A stretch of 64,000 nucleotides of DNA from Parvimonas micra (GTDB lineage Bacteria > Bacillota > Clostridia > Tissierellales > Peptoniphilaceae), in contig NZ_JAJTJP010000001.1 in the NCBI RefSeq assembly GCF_021300775.1, forward strand, positions 558,001 through 622,000, given 5' to 3'. The first letter of the stretch is position 1. Every line of letters begins with the position of its first letter. Positions 17,936 to 27,602 of the stretch are shown piece after piece. Made by a program: the position numbers and the translations under genes. The notes below the pieces were generated by a model that saw only the letters and a program-made list of their open reading frames with translations, searched no databases and was not told the DNA's origin.

Positions 17936-18887
17936 CAAACAGCATACTCACTGGTCTATTATTATTTATTCTATCAATAGCTTTTGCAAAATATTGAGCA
18001 ACTGAAACAACTTCAATTTTTCCACCTAAGTTCTTATCTTGAGGAATTGTATCAGTTACAACACATTTTTCAACTTTAGAATTAGTAATATTATCCAAAG
18101 CCTTTCCTGAAAATACTCCATGACTTGCAGTAATATAAACTTTTTTTGCTCCCTTAGCAATTAAAGCATTAGCAGCATTAGTTATTGTTCCTGCTGTATC
18201 TATAATATCATCAACAATAATACAAGTTTTTCCTTCAATATCACCAATAACATTCATTACTTCTGAAACATTTGGACGAGGTCTTCTCTTTTCTAAAATA
18301 GCTATTGGTAAATCTAAATAATTTGAGAATTTTCTAGCCCTTGTAACTCCACCCAAATCAGGAGATACTACAACCATATCATTTTTATCTTCATCCTTTA
18401 ACTCTTCTTTGAAGAAATCAGCAAGTGGCTTTATAGCTGAAAGATGATCTACAGGAATATCAAAATATCCTTGAATTTGTCCTGCATGTAAATCCATTGT
18501 TATAACTCTATCAGCACCTGATTTTTCAATCAAATTAGCAACCAATTTTGCTGTTATTGGTTCTCTAGCTTTTGTCTTTCTGTCTTGTCTTGCATATCCA
18601 TAATATGGAATTACAACATTAATTCTACCAGCTGAAGCTCTTTTAAATGCATCAACCATAATTAATACTTCCATAAGATTGTCATTAGTTGGATTACAAG
18701 TAGGTTGTATAATATAAACATCATATCCTCTAACTGTTTCTTCAACTGAAAGATTAATTTCACCATCGCTAAATTTACCGATATGTATTTCCCCTAATGG
18801 CATATCAAGACATTTACAAATATCTTCTGCAAACTTTTTATTTGCAGTTCCTGAAAAAATTTTCATAGGTCCAGTATAAGCTAACAT
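17925..18887 (-). CDS. prs: Ribose-phosphate pyrophosphokinase
   Basis: Makes PRPP from ribose-5-phosphate and ATP, feeding purine, pyrimidine, NAD, histidine and tryptophan synthesis. Visible: the ATP loop YGYARQDRK, the PRPP-binding signature VVSPDLGGVTRARKF, and the ribose-phosphate loop CIIVDDIIDTAGTI. Length 320 is standard. It lies between glmU and pth, an order conserved in Bacillus and Clostridia, and is transcribed from the glmU promoter. Confidence 0.97.
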   Translation of the reverse strand: MLAYTGPMKIFSGTANKKFAEDICKCLDMPLGEIHIGKFSDGEINLSVEETVRGYDVYIIQPTCNPTNDNLMEVLIMVDAFKRASAGRINVVIPYYGYARQDRKTKAREPITAKLVANLIEKSGADRVITMDLHAGQIQGYFDIPVDHLSAIKPLADFFKEELKDEDKNDMVVVSPDLGGVTRARKFSNYLDLPIAILEKRRPRPNVSEVMNVIGDIEGKTCIIVDDIIDTAGTITNAANALIAKGAKKVYITASHGVFSGKALDNITNSKVEKCVVTDTIPQDKNLGGKIEVVSVAQYFAKAIDRINNNRPVSMLFDGR

Positions 18888-18903
18888 AATTCCTCCTAAA
18901 ATA

Positions 18904-20289
18904 TTACTTTTTTATTTTTAAATTTTTTTTATAAACCCAATCTTCTTTTTCGAAAACTTCACTTCGTCCTATTATTAACGAACCTTCATTTTCTACATTT
19001 GATACCACAGTTGTTCCAGCAGCGATAAATGTATCATTTGCAATTTTTACTGGAGAAACTATATTTGAATTACTACCTACAAAACAACCATCTCCAATTT
19101 CAGAAACATGTTTGTTTTTACCATCATAATTAACTAAAATAGTCCCACAACCCATATTAACTTCTTTTCCTACAATAGCATCACCAATGTAGGATAAATG
19201 TCCCGCTTTTGTATGTTCACCAATTGTTGTATTTTTAACTTCAACAAAATTTCCTATATGAACGTCATTTTTTAGAATACTCTTTGGTCTAAGGTGAGCA
19301 AAAGGTCCCATAGTAACATCATCTCCAATGGTACTATACTCTATATATGAGCTTTTAATTATAACACCATTTCCTATTGTAGAATTTTCTATAAAAGTAT
19401 CTCCTGTTATATAAACATTTTCTCCAATAGAAGTATTACCAATTATTCTAGCTCCACTTCCTATAAAAGTATCTATTCCTATACTTACTCCCTTTTCAAT
19501 AACAGTATTTTCTGGATTTTCCATAATAACACCATTTTTCATATATTCTGCATTTATTCTATAACGCATAATTTTTTCAGCTTCAAATAATTGAAGTTTA
19601 GAATTTATACCATAAATTTCTTCAATATCATCTAATTTATATGTAGAAACAAGTTCTCCATCTTGAACTAAAACTTTAATGGCATCAGTAAGATATAATT
19701 CATTTTGAACATTATTTCTATCAATTTTTGTTATAGAATTCTTTAAAGCCTTACCATTAAATACATAAATTCCAGAATTTATTTCTTTAACTCTTTTTTC
19801 TTCTATACTTGCGTCTTTATCTTCAACTATTTTTAAAAACTTTCCATTATTATCTTTTATTATATGACCATATCCTGTTGTATCATCAATAAAAGCAGTA
19901 AGAACAGTTGCTTTAGAATTCATCGCAATATGTTCTTCTAATAATTTTTGTAGTGTTTCTCCTTTGATTAATGGTGTATCTCCACTAAGTATTAAAACAT
20001 TATCATAATCACTAATTTCATCTACAGTAAGCTGAACAGCATAACCAGTTCCATATGGATACTCTTTACCAATTTTTTGTTCTTTATATAATACTTTATC
20101 TCCAAACTTATCTTGAACTTCTAATTTATTTTTACCTACAATAATAATAGTTTTATCACTACCTGCATTACAACTAGCATCATAAACATAATCAATAAGT
20201 GTTCTATTAACAATTTTATGTAAAACTTTTGATTTTTTACTTTTCATTCTAGTTCCTTCACCAGCTGCTAATATGATTGTAATATTCAT
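18904..20289 (-). CDS. glmU: Bifunctional GlmU: UDP-GlcNAc pyrophosphorylase / GlcN-1-P acetyltransferase
   Basis: Makes UDP-GlcNAc, the precursor of peptidoglycan and cell-surface glycans. N-terminal uridylyltransferase with LAAGEGTRMKS (residues 7-17) and the YPYGTGYAV segment; C-terminal left-handed beta helix from about residue 250, formed by hexapeptide repeats (IIGNTSIGENVYITG and others), ending in the acetyltransferase region (NYDGKNKH). The 461 residues match the family. First gene of glmU-prs-pth-mfd. Confidence 0.97.
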   Translation of the reverse strand: MNITIILAAGEGTRMKSKKSKVLHKIVNRTLIDYVYDASCNAGSDKTIIIVGKNKLEVQDKFGDKVLYKEQKIGKEYPYGTGYAVQLTVDEISDYDNVLILSGDTPLIKGETLQKLLEEHIAMNSKATVLTAFIDDTTGYGHIIKDNNGKFLKIVEDKDASIEEKRVKEINSGIYVFNGKALKNSITKIDRNNVQNELYLTDAIKVLVQDGELVSTYKLDDIEEIYGINSKLQLFEAEKIMRYRINAEYMKNGVIMENPENTVIEKGVSIGIDTFIGSGARIIGNTSIGENVYITGDTFIENSTIGNGVIIKSSYIEYSTIGDDVTMGPFAHLRPKSILKNDVHIGNFVEVKNTTIGEHTKAGHLSYIGDAIVGKEVNMGCGTILVNYDGKNKHVSEIGDGCFVGSNSNIVSPVKIANDTFIAAGTTVVSNVENEGSLIIGRSEVFEKEDWVYKKNLKIKK

Positions 20290-20404
20290 ACACTAACTCC
20301 TAACTGTAAAATGTTATTAATTTAAAAATCTACTATAAATACCTATTTTAAGGTAATTAAGATGATTATAATTTAGTTCTATCTAAAGGCATAAAACTAT
20401 ATTA

Positions 20405-20433
20405 ATTATATCATATATACTAAAAAAAAACAA
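20405..20433 (-). promoter_or_regulatory. Promoter of the glmU operon
   Basis: TTGTTT (20428-20433) and TATAAT (20405-20410) on the minus strand, 17 bases apart, with an extended TGA before the -10. It leaves a leader of about 110 bases before glmU. The -35 touches the end of the terminator for the upstream transporter gene. Confidence 0.65.
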
Positions 20434-20459
20434 AAAGAGATATAAATAAATATATCTCT
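20432..20459 (-). terminator. Intrinsic terminator after the ECF S-component gene
   Basis: Nine-base stem AGAGATATA/TATATCTCT with a six-base loop followed by TTTTTG and a longer T run on the minus strand; ends the ABC/ECF cluster. Confidence 0.8.
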
Positions 20460-20482
20460 AAAAAACTTAATTTTTATTATTC

Positions 20483-21058
20483 TTAAATTTTTTTAAAGTG
20501 TTTTTTCAAAATTATATTTCCAATTACAACACCTAATCCACCTAATATAAAAACAATCAAAAGGCTAATTAATCCATATGTTCCCGTTGAAAACTTAATC
20601 ATTTCATTTAATGCGCTTTCAGTTACTCCACCTTTACCTAACCATGTGTTTTTAAATGATTCTAAGAAAAAGTTAACTGGAATAATTTGACCACACGCAC
20701 TTCCTACTTGAATCAATCCAAAAGCAATAAATTGTGCAGTTTTATTTTTATATCCCATAAAAACAAGAAGTATTTCTCCGATTATAAAAGCAACACTATA
20801 TGAAATTATCCAAGGAAGATAGAACCCACTAGCTGCCATTGCTATTAAATATACTGATGAAAATAGTAAAAAGCTTCCTTTTTTCCCAACTTTATTACAC
20901 AAAAAAACAAATATAACACCAGTGAACAAACCTGCAACTCCAGGACTAATACAATGCGCATATGCTCCCAATGGAAATAATGCAAATGTTACAATCATTG
21001 ATACAACTAAATTTAAAGCTCCTAAAATAGCAACTAAAACTAAATCTTTAACTTTCAT
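20483..21058 (-). CDS. ECF transporter S component, MptD/Trep_Strep family
   Basis: Hydrophobic protein of 191 residues with about six membrane segments, resembling the Trep_Strep/MptD family of ECF substrate-binding subunits. The start (MKVKDLVLVAILGALNLVVS) and the glycine-rich FFLPLGAYAHCISPG-type stretch near residue 30-40 (ALFPLGAYAHCISPGVAGL) fit this family. It is placed directly after the ATPase and T-component genes, so the three should form one importer. The substrate is unknown; related loci in streptococci and treponemes sit beside siderophore- or haem-type ABC proteins. Confidence 0.78.
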   Translation of the reverse strand: MKVKDLVLVAILGALNLVVSMIVTFALFPLGAYAHCISPGVAGLFTGVIFVFLCNKVGKKGSFLLFSSVYLIAMAASGFYLPWIISYSVAFIIGEILLVFMGYKNKTAQFIAFGLIQVGSACGQIIPVNFFLESFKNTWLGKGGVTESALNEMIKFSTGTYGLISLLIVFILGGLGVVIGNIILKKHFKKI

Positions 21059-21059
21059 T

Positions 21060-22466
21060 TTATTTTCCTCCTTTAATTTTTTGAAAGATACTTATTAGTT
21101 GATTTTTTTCTTTTAAAATAAAATCTTCTTTTATACTACCATCTTCTAAAAATATAATTCTATCTACAACTCTTGATAATAACTCATAATCGTGAGAAAT
21201 TAATATTATTGCTTTTTCTTTTGCTAAATTTTTAATAATTTCTGAAATAATAATCATATTATTAAAATCTAAACCACTTGTTGGCTCATCCAAAATAAGA
21301 ATATCAGAATTACTTTTTGCACAAATTCCCATTAATAACCTTTGTTTTTCCCCTCCAGAAAGAGAAAATGGATGACTATTCTTTTTGTCGTAAAGGTTAA
21401 TAACTTTTAACATTTCTAAAATTTCATCTTCATTTAAATCTTTATTTGATAATAAAAACTCTGAAAATACACTTTCTGAAAATAGTTGATAATCTACATC
21501 TTGCATTAAGACAAAAGGCTTGCCTTCAATCGATATTTTTCCTGATGTTTTTTTATAGATTCCTGAAATCAGTTTTGATATTGTTGATTTACCAACACCA
21601 TTTTTTCCTACAAGTCCAACTATTTCACCTCTGTACAAATTAAAAGAAACATCTTTAATTATATTTTTAAAGAAAAGATTATTAATTTCTAATAATTTTT
21701 CTTTTCTAGTAAATGAATCTAAAACTTTTAGTTCCCTATCAAAAGGATTTAGACTTCTTAAATCTTCGGCTGTGTAATTTAAAGCTTCTTTTCTTTCCAA
21801 ATTTACAATTAGCCTTCCATTTTTTATATGAATCATCCTATCAAAAATTTCTTTCAAATAAAATATTCTATGTTCAACAACTATAATTGTATATCCGCTT
21901 TCTTTTAGTTTTGAAAAAATTTCTTTTAAAAGTTCTATTCCATAATAATCTAAATTAGCAGAAGGCTCATCAAATACTAAAGTCTTTGCATCTAAAATTG
22001 AAACACATGCTATTGATATTTTCTGTTTTTCTCCTCCAGAAATCTCTAAGATATTTTTATTTAAAATATTTGAAATCCCAAAAAAGCTAGATATATTTTC
22101 TATTTTTTCTAAAATTTCTTCAACTTTATATCCTAAATTTTCTAAAGTAAATGCAAGTTCTGAGGTAGTATTATCTGTGAAAAATTGTCCCCTAGGATTT
22201 TGCGAAACTGAACCTATCATTTTACATAATTCATAATTCTTACAATCTTTTGTATTTATATCATCAATAAAAATATCTCCTAAAAGATCACCTTCATAAA
22301 TATGTGGAATTAGACCATTTATACATTTATATATCGTTGATTTACCAGATCCAGAAGCTCCTGTTATTAAAACTAATTCTCCATCATTTATTTCAAAATT
22401 TATATTATCAAGAGCCTTTTTATCAGAATTTTCATAAGTAAAACTAACATTTTTAAATTTTATCAA
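21060..22466 (-). CDS. ECF transporter ATPase with two fused nucleotide-binding domains
   Basis: Cytoplasmic motor of the ECF importer; fused EcfA-EcfA' type of 468 residues. Each half has its own Walker A (GASGSGKST, GKNGVGKST) and signature (ISGGEKQK, LSGGEKQR), with Walker B FDEPSANLD and LDEPTSGLD. Start choice: the frame opens at 22499, but GGGGAGG lies eight bases before a TTG at 22466, which begins IKFKNVSFTYEN at the normal first beta strand. The gene overlaps ecfT by 14 bases. Confidence 0.88.
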   Translation of the reverse strand: MIKFKNVSFTYENSDKKALDNINFEINDGELVLITGASGSGKSTIYKCINGLIPHIYEGDLLGDIFIDDINTKDCKNYELCKMIGSVSQNPRGQFFTDNTTSELAFTLENLGYKVEEILEKIENISSFFGISNILNKNILEISGGEKQKISIACVSILDAKTLVFDEPSANLDYYGIELLKEIFSKLKESGYTIIVVEHRIFYLKEIFDRMIHIKNGRLIVNLERKEALNYTAEDLRSLNPFDRELKVLDSFTRKEKLLEINNLFFKNIIKDVSFNLYRGEIVGLVGKNGVGKSTISKLISGIYKKTSGKISIEGKPFVLMQDVDYQLFSESVFSEFLLSNKDLNEDEILEMLKVINLYDKKNSHPFSLSGGEKQRLLMGICAKSNSDILILDEPTSGLDFNNMIIISEIIKNLAKEKAIILISHDYELLSRVVDRIIFLEDGSIKEDFILKEKNQLISIFQKIKGGK

Positions 22467-23145
22467 TAAAACCGCCTCCCCATAAAATAACAAAAACAAA
22501 TAAAACTATAATAAGTATGAAATCTTCTAAATTGAATTTTTTATAGTATATTGAATTCATACTATCAGTGCACATTGCACATCTTGTATAAGCTGATTCT
22601 GTCATTTCAACTGCGATATTAGAAGCTCTAAATAGAGTTGGAACTATATAATATTCAAATCTTTTAATAGGATTAAAAAATGAAATTTCTATCCCTCGAA
22701 GTTTTAATGAATTTTTTATAATTCTTTTTTCTGCAAAATATATTGGAATAAACTTTAAAGTAATTGTACAAGCAAATCTTACTTTTTTACTAAATCCTAA
22801 TTTACCAAGAACATATATTAATTCACTTGTTCTTATATCTAATACAATAAAACTCGCAATCATATATATTGGACACATTTTAATATTTGAATAACTTATG
22901 AATCCTATAAATGAAAAAAATGAATTGTCTGGTAACTTTATAAAAAAAACTATATACAAACATACAATATAAAATATAAAAAATTTGATTAATCTTTTTA
23001 TTTTCCCACTATAAATTAATACTATCGAACAAATACAAAAATAAATTATATCTAAAATAAAATTATCCCACAGTAAAGTAAATGTTCCAAATATTAAATT
23101 CATAAATATTAAAACAAATAAATTAATTCTACGATTATCTACCAA
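22453..23145 (-). CDS. ECF transporter T component (CbiQ/EcfT family)
   Basis: Membrane scaffold that couples the ATPase to the S component. About five hydrophobic segments within 230 residues, and the coupling-helix signature appears near residues 165-190 (ESAYTRCAMCTDS, where most family members have A-R-G motifs; here cysteine and alanine replace the usual glycine). It begins at a TTG preceded by GGGGGG. Located between the ATPase and the exporter-type ABC genes. Assignment rests on topology, length and neighbours. Confidence 0.75.
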   Translation of the reverse strand: MVDNRRINLFVLIFMNLIFGTFTLLWDNFILDIIYFCICSIVLIYSGKIKRLIKFFIFYIVCLYIVFFIKLPDNSFFSFIGFISYSNIKMCPIYMIASFIVLDIRTSELIYVLGKLGFSKKVRFACTITLKFIPIYFAEKRIIKNSLKLRGIEISFFNPIKRFEYYIVPTLFRASNIAVEMTESAYTRCAMCTDSMNSIYYKKFNLEDFILIIVLFVFVILWGGGFIDKI

Positions 23146-23200
23146 ATCAATCCCCCCTATATATTAAAAATCTATAGATCACTTAATATTTAAGATACTG

Positions 23201-24916
23201 TTAATAACTATAATTTTCGGCTAAATTAGATTTTGATACCATAGTTTTATATACTTTAGATTTTTCTAAAAGCTCTATATGGCTTCCTTGAGATTCTATT
23301 TTTCCATTTTCCATTACTATTATTTTATTTACATTTTCTATAGACTTCATTCTATGGGAAACTACTAGTACAGTTTTATTTTTAATAAGTTTATTTAAAC
23401 TTTCTTGTATTTTCATTTCATTTTCTACATCAAGACTTGCACTAATTTCATCAAGTAAAATTATTGGTGCATTCTTTAAAAATGCACGTGCAATTGAAAT
23501 TCTCTGTCTTTCTCCTCCTGATAACTTACTTCCATTTTCTCCTATTAAAGTATCATATTTCTCAGGTAATTTTTCAATAAATTCTTCACAATTAGCAAGT
23601 CTTGCTGCTTCTTTAACTTGTTCATCAGTTGCATTTTTATCTCCAAATCTAATATTTTCTAAAATTGATGTATTAAATAATGTAACTTCTTGAAAAACAA
23701 TTGAAATATTTTCAAATAAACTTTCGGTATCTATTTCTTTAATATCATTATCGTCAATAATAATTTTTCCTTTGTCATAATCATACAATCTTGACATTAA
23801 TCTCAAAACTGTAGTTTTTCCACAACCAGAAGGACCAACTATAGCTGTTACTTCTCCTTGTTTAGCAATAAATGAAATATTATCTATTACCTTATTTTCT
23901 CCATATCCAAATTCAACATTTTTAAATTCTATGTCAAATTTTTTTAATTTTTTTTCTTCACCAGATTGAATTTCAGTACTTCTTAACTCTTTAATTCTTT
24001 GTAAATTTCCATCTAAATACATTAATTCTGCAAAATTTGAAAGCAAAGAATTCACTGCGTCTATAATCTTTGAAGCACACATTATATAACCTATTAGATA
24101 AAGTAATGATGCCTCTCCTTTTAGATATATAGATGTTCCAAATAAAATCGTCGCCCCTAGAGTTAAATTTTGTATATTTGTAGATATACTTAGAGGTAAT
24201 ACCATGCCTAATTCACTTTTAATATGAACTTTTTCTGAGTAGTTAATATCATCTATTATTTTTTTTGAAAATTTTTCTATTTGATTATAACTTTTTATTT
24301 CTTGCTGTAATTCAATTGACTCTTGAAAATCTTCAGATATTTCTCTCATAACATTATAGTATTTTTTATTTCCATTTACTTGTGACTTCTTTGATATAAA
24401 AATACAAACTATAGATAAAATTATAGGAATTAGAATACATAAAGCAAGTTTAAAATTAAAAATCAATAGCATTATTACAATTAAAAATAAATACACTATT
24501 AAACCTAAAGCTTTTGGAATAGCATGACTTATAGCATGTTCGATAGTGGAAACATCTTTCATAATTGTTTGGGATAAATCAGAAACATCATGTTTTGAAA
24601 AGAATGAAAGAGGTAATTTTTTTAGTATTTCTGCTATTTCAATTCTAATATTTGCACTCTCTTTATATGTTTCATTATATAAACAATTATATTCTATTGA
24701 CATGATGATATACATTATAAAAACCATAATAATATTACCTACTATAAAAAAGCTAATATTATTTTCCTTTAACTCTAAGATGTTTTGAATAAAAACCATG
24801 AGTAATGTCATTGGAATCATTAAACTACAGTATACAAAAAATGATGCGATTGAAGCTTTAACTATTCCTAAAGTTCCCATGTCTGTTAACTGAAACATTC
24901 TTTTAAGCATTTTCAT
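23201..24916 (-). CDS. ABC exporter-type half transporter, subunit 2
   Basis: Membrane domain with six segments (about residues 20-300) fused to an ATPase domain: Walker A GPSGCGKTT, signature LSGGERQR, Walker B ILLDEISASLD and H-loop SHRMKS. Start choice: an in-frame ATG at 24931 overlaps the ribosome site, so I place the start at ATG 24916, eight bases after GGAGG; 571 residues result. It should pair with the half transporter encoded just upstream. Proteins of this kind next to ECF genes resemble the IrtAB/SiaDE group, exporter-fold proteins that can import metal chelates; that role here is inference. Confidence 0.85.
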   Translation of the reverse strand: MKMLKRMFQLTDMGTLGIVKASIASFFVYCSLMIPMTLLMVFIQNILELKENNISFFIVGNIIMVFIMYIIMSIEYNCLYNETYKESANIRIEIAEILKKLPLSFFSKHDVSDLSQTIMKDVSTIEHAISHAIPKALGLIVYLFLIVIMLLIFNFKLALCILIPIILSIVCIFISKKSQVNGNKKYYNVMREISEDFQESIELQQEIKSYNQIEKFSKKIIDDINYSEKVHIKSELGMVLPLSISTNIQNLTLGATILFGTSIYLKGEASLLYLIGYIMCASKIIDAVNSLLSNFAELMYLDGNLQRIKELRSTEIQSGEEKKLKKFDIEFKNVEFGYGENKVIDNISFIAKQGEVTAIVGPSGCGKTTVLRLMSRLYDYDKGKIIIDDNDIKEIDTESLFENISIVFQEVTLFNTSILENIRFGDKNATDEQVKEAARLANCEEFIEKLPEKYDTLIGENGSKLSGGERQRISIARAFLKNAPIILLDEISASLDVENEMKIQESLNKLIKNKTVLVVSHRMKSIENVNKIIVMENGKIESQGSHIELLEKSKVYKTMVSKSNLAENYSY

Positions 24917-24918
24917 AA

Positions 24919-26655
24919 TTATATCCTCCATTCATTTGCTTGGGAGAATAAATCTTGTAAGAATTTATATCTTCCGTTATTTTTTAATAATTCTGTATCA
25001 GTTCCTCTTTCAACTATTTGGCCTTTATCAACTACTAAAATCTCATCCACATTTTTAATTGAACTCAATCTATGAGCAATAATTATAACTGTCTTTTCTT
25101 TTATTAAATTTGAAAATGCCAATTGTATTTCATGTTCATTTTCAGGATCCGATGCAGCTGATGCCTCGTCAAGAATAATTATTTTTGCATCTTTTAATAT
25201 TGCTCTTGCAATAGCAATTCTCTGAATTTCACCCCCAGAAAGATAAACACCTTTTGAGCCTATTATAGTATTTTCTCTAGTTTTAAATTTATCTAAAATA
25301 TCATCACATCTAGCCATTTTTAAAGCTTTCATAACTTCTTCGTAACTAGCATTTTCATTTCCAATCTTTACATTTTCAAAAATTGTTGTCTTAAATAATT
25401 TTGAATTTTGAAAAACAAATGATATATTATTCATTAAAGACTCTCTTGAATAATTTGTTATATTTTTATCTCCTATTAAAATTTCACCCTCATCAATTTT
25501 ATAAAAACCTGAAATTAACTTTGCTATTGTTGATTTTCCGCCCCCTGAAGATCCAACTAAAGCATAAGTTTTATTTTCATTAAGTTTAAAACTTAAATTT
25601 TCTAAGATAAATTTATCATCATACTTAAAACTAACATTTTTAAATTCTATATTATAATCTTTAAAATATGTATCTGTCCCATATTTAATTCCATTTTCTT
25701 CCATTTCACCAAAAAGAGTCTCTAACTTATCTACTGCCTGTGATGCCATATATTGGTGCATTCCAAGGTACATTATTCTCATATAACAACTAAATAATGT
25801 GCCTATAAAACAAGTAAAGAAAATTAGCTTAATCATAACTTCAAGATTATTTTGAGTTCCTTTTGAAATCATAATTGCAAATGGAATAATATAAGCACCC
25901 GCACCTAATAATATAATTTGAAAAATAACAAAAGGATTTTTACAACTCTTACTATATTCATATGCTGATTTAGAATAATCAATGATGGAATCATAAAATG
26001 ACTTAAAAGAGAAAATTGAAGCTTTAAAGATTTTTAAAACTTGCATACCTCTAACATATTCAACTGACTCGCTATTAACTCTTTCAAGAGATTTGTTATA
26101 TTTATCCATAAACTTAATATCACCATACATGAGTACAGTAAATATAGCAGATAGTATAGTTAAGATTACAGTAGCAATTCCTAAATAAATATCAACTGAA
26201 AACATTATAACAAATAAAAGTATTGGAGTTATCAATGCAAGAGTAATATCAGGAATTAAATGTGCAACTATCATATGTGTATCTGTTGCATTATCATCTA
26301 TAATTTTTCTAATTCTACCTGACTGATTAACATCAAAAAAATAAAACGATGCATTCATTAGATGCTCTATTCCTTTTTTTCTAAGATTACTTTCTAAGCG
26401 AAAAGCAAATAAATGAGTTAACCATGCTGCAAAAAAATAAATAAGTGACTGTAATACCATTATAATAAAAATTATAAATGCATAGTATTGAGCTTTTTCA
26501 AAATTTTTCATCAATATAAATTCATTTAGAAATTTATACAAAAACCAATATGGTAAAATTGAAAGTGCAGATGAAATCATGCTCATAAATATTCCACTAT
26601 AAATAAGATACTTTTTATCAGGCACATACTTAAATAATTTCTTATAAATATCCAT
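24919..26655 (-). CDS. ABC exporter-type half transporter, subunit 1
   Basis: First gene of the five-gene cluster; 578 residues with a six-segment membrane domain and an ATPase domain. Visible: Walker A GSSGGGKST, signature LSGGEIQR, Walker B IILDEASAASD and H-loop AHRLSS. The last codons (EWRI, stop) embed the ribosome site of the next gene, so the two subunits are co-translated, as expected for a heterodimer. Catalytic glutamate and histidine are present in both subunits, so neither looks degenerate. AGGAGG precedes the start. Substrate is unknown. Confidence 0.85.
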   Translation of the reverse strand: MDIYKKLFKYVPDKKYLIYSGIFMSMISSALSILPYWFLYKFLNEFILMKNFEKAQYYAFIIFIIMVLQSLIYFFAAWLTHLFAFRLESNLRKKGIEHLMNASFYFFDVNQSGRIRKIIDDNATDTHMIVAHLIPDITLALITPILLFVIMFSVDIYLGIATVILTILSAIFTVLMYGDIKFMDKYNKSLERVNSESVEYVRGMQVLKIFKASIFSFKSFYDSIIDYSKSAYEYSKSCKNPFVIFQIILLGAGAYIIPFAIMISKGTQNNLEVMIKLIFFTCFIGTLFSCYMRIMYLGMHQYMASQAVDKLETLFGEMEENGIKYGTDTYFKDYNIEFKNVSFKYDDKFILENLSFKLNENKTYALVGSSGGGKSTIAKLISGFYKIDEGEILIGDKNITNYSRESLMNNISFVFQNSKLFKTTIFENVKIGNENASYEEVMKALKMARCDDILDKFKTRENTIIGSKGVYLSGGEIQRIAIARAILKDAKIIILDEASAASDPENEHEIQLAFSNLIKEKTVIIIAHRLSSIKNVDEILVVDKGQIVERGTDTELLKNNGRYKFLQDLFSQANEWRI

Positions 26656-26732
26656 TTAATCCTCCTAAGTTTATACTATTTTTATTTTTCAACCAAATAA
26701 AAATTTTTATTAACATTCTTATTTTCAAATTT

Positions 26733-26761
26733 ATTATAGCACTGTTGATAATATTTTTCAA
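26733..26761 (-). promoter_or_regulatory. Promoter of the ABC/ECF cluster
   Basis: TTGAAA (26756-26761) and TATAAT (26733-26738) on the minus strand, 17 bases apart, with TGC before the -10. A 16-base palindrome, AATAAAAATTTTTATT, sits at 26697-26712 between the predicted start and the first gene and could be a metal-regulator operator. Confidence 0.75.
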
Positions 26762-26826
26762 TAATTTTGATAATAATTTTTAATATAAATTAAAAAATAA
26801 TCTAATAGTATTAGATTATTTTTACA

Positions 26827-26852
26827 CAAAAAAAGACACCTTTAGGTGTCTT
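26827..26852 (-). terminator. Intrinsic terminator after rplA
   Basis: Eight-base stem AAGACACC/GGTGTCTT, four-base loop, T run on the minus strand; ten bases past the rplA stop. rplJ and rplL do not follow. Confidence 0.9.
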
Positions 26853-26862
26853 AAATTTATAA

Positions 26863-27558
26863 TTATTCTCCTAATTTTGTAGAAGCTAATTTAATTCCAG
26901 GTCCCATTGTTGTAGCAATAGAAACTGATCTTAAATATTTACCTTTAGCTGCAGCTGGTTTAGCTTTAATAATAGCAGAAATTAATGTTCTTAAGTTTTC
27001 TTCTATTTTTTCAGCACCAAATGAAACTTTTCCTACTGGACAGTGAACGATATTAGCTTTATCTACTCTGTATTCAACTTTACCAGCTTTGATTTCTTTA
27101 ATAGCATTAGCTATATCAAATGTAACAGTTCCTGATTTAGGGTTTGGCATTAAACCTTTAGGTCCTAAAACTTTACCGATTCTACCAACAACACCCATCA
27201 TATCTGGAGTTGCAACTATTACATCAAATTCAAACCAGTTTTCATTTTGAATTTTTTGAATAAGATCATCTGCTCCAACATAATCAGCACCAGCTTCTTG
27301 AGCTTCTTGAACTTTATTTTCTTTACATAAAACTAAAACTCTTAAAGTCTTACCAGTTCCATGAGGTAATACTACTGTACCTCTAACTTGTTGGTCAGCA
27401 TGTCTTGAGTCAACACCTAACTTAGCGTGTAATTCAACAGTTTCATCAAATTTTGCAGTTGAAGTCTTAACAGCTAATTCACATGCTTCTTTTAAATCAT
27501 ATAAATTTGTTTTATCTATTAATTTTAAACTTTCTAAATATTTTTTACCTTTTTTCAT
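26863..27558 (-). CDS. rplA: 50S ribosomal protein L1
   Basis: Builds the mobile L1 stalk that releases deacylated tRNA and also represses its own operon. The 231 residues contain the L1 signature near [14 protein letters not shown] and [24 protein letters not shown]. The ATG is close to AGGAGG. Preceded by a conserved hairpin (27571-27596) and followed by a terminator, so the operon ends at L1 rather than continuing into rplJL. Confidence 0.97.
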   Translation of the reverse strand: MKKGKKYLESLKLIDKTNLYDLKEACELAVKTSTAKFDETVELHAKLGVDSRHADQQVRGTVVLPHGTGKTLRVLVLCKENKVQEAQEAGADYVGADDLIQKIQNENWFEFDVIVATPDMMGVVGRIGKVLGPKGLMPNPKSGTVTFDIANAIKEIKAGKVEYRVDKANIVHCPVGKVSFGAEKIEENLRTLISAIIKAKPAAAKGKYLRSVSIATTMGPGIKLASTKLGE

Positions 27559-27570
27559 TTATATCCTCCT

Positions 27571-27596
27571 TGTGGTGTTCGCATTATTGCTCCCAC
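27571..27596 (-). promoter_or_regulatory. Leader hairpin before rplA (candidate L1 binding site)
   Basis: On the minus strand GTGG pairs with CCAC around an inner stem GCA/TGC, with GA and GAACA forming the internal loop. The same plan (GTGGGAG, inner stem, CGAA-A, CCACA) recurs before rplK at 28054-28083. The hairpin abuts the rplA ribosome site, so bound L1 could block translation. Confidence 0.55.
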
Positions 27597-27602
27597 TTTA
27601 TA

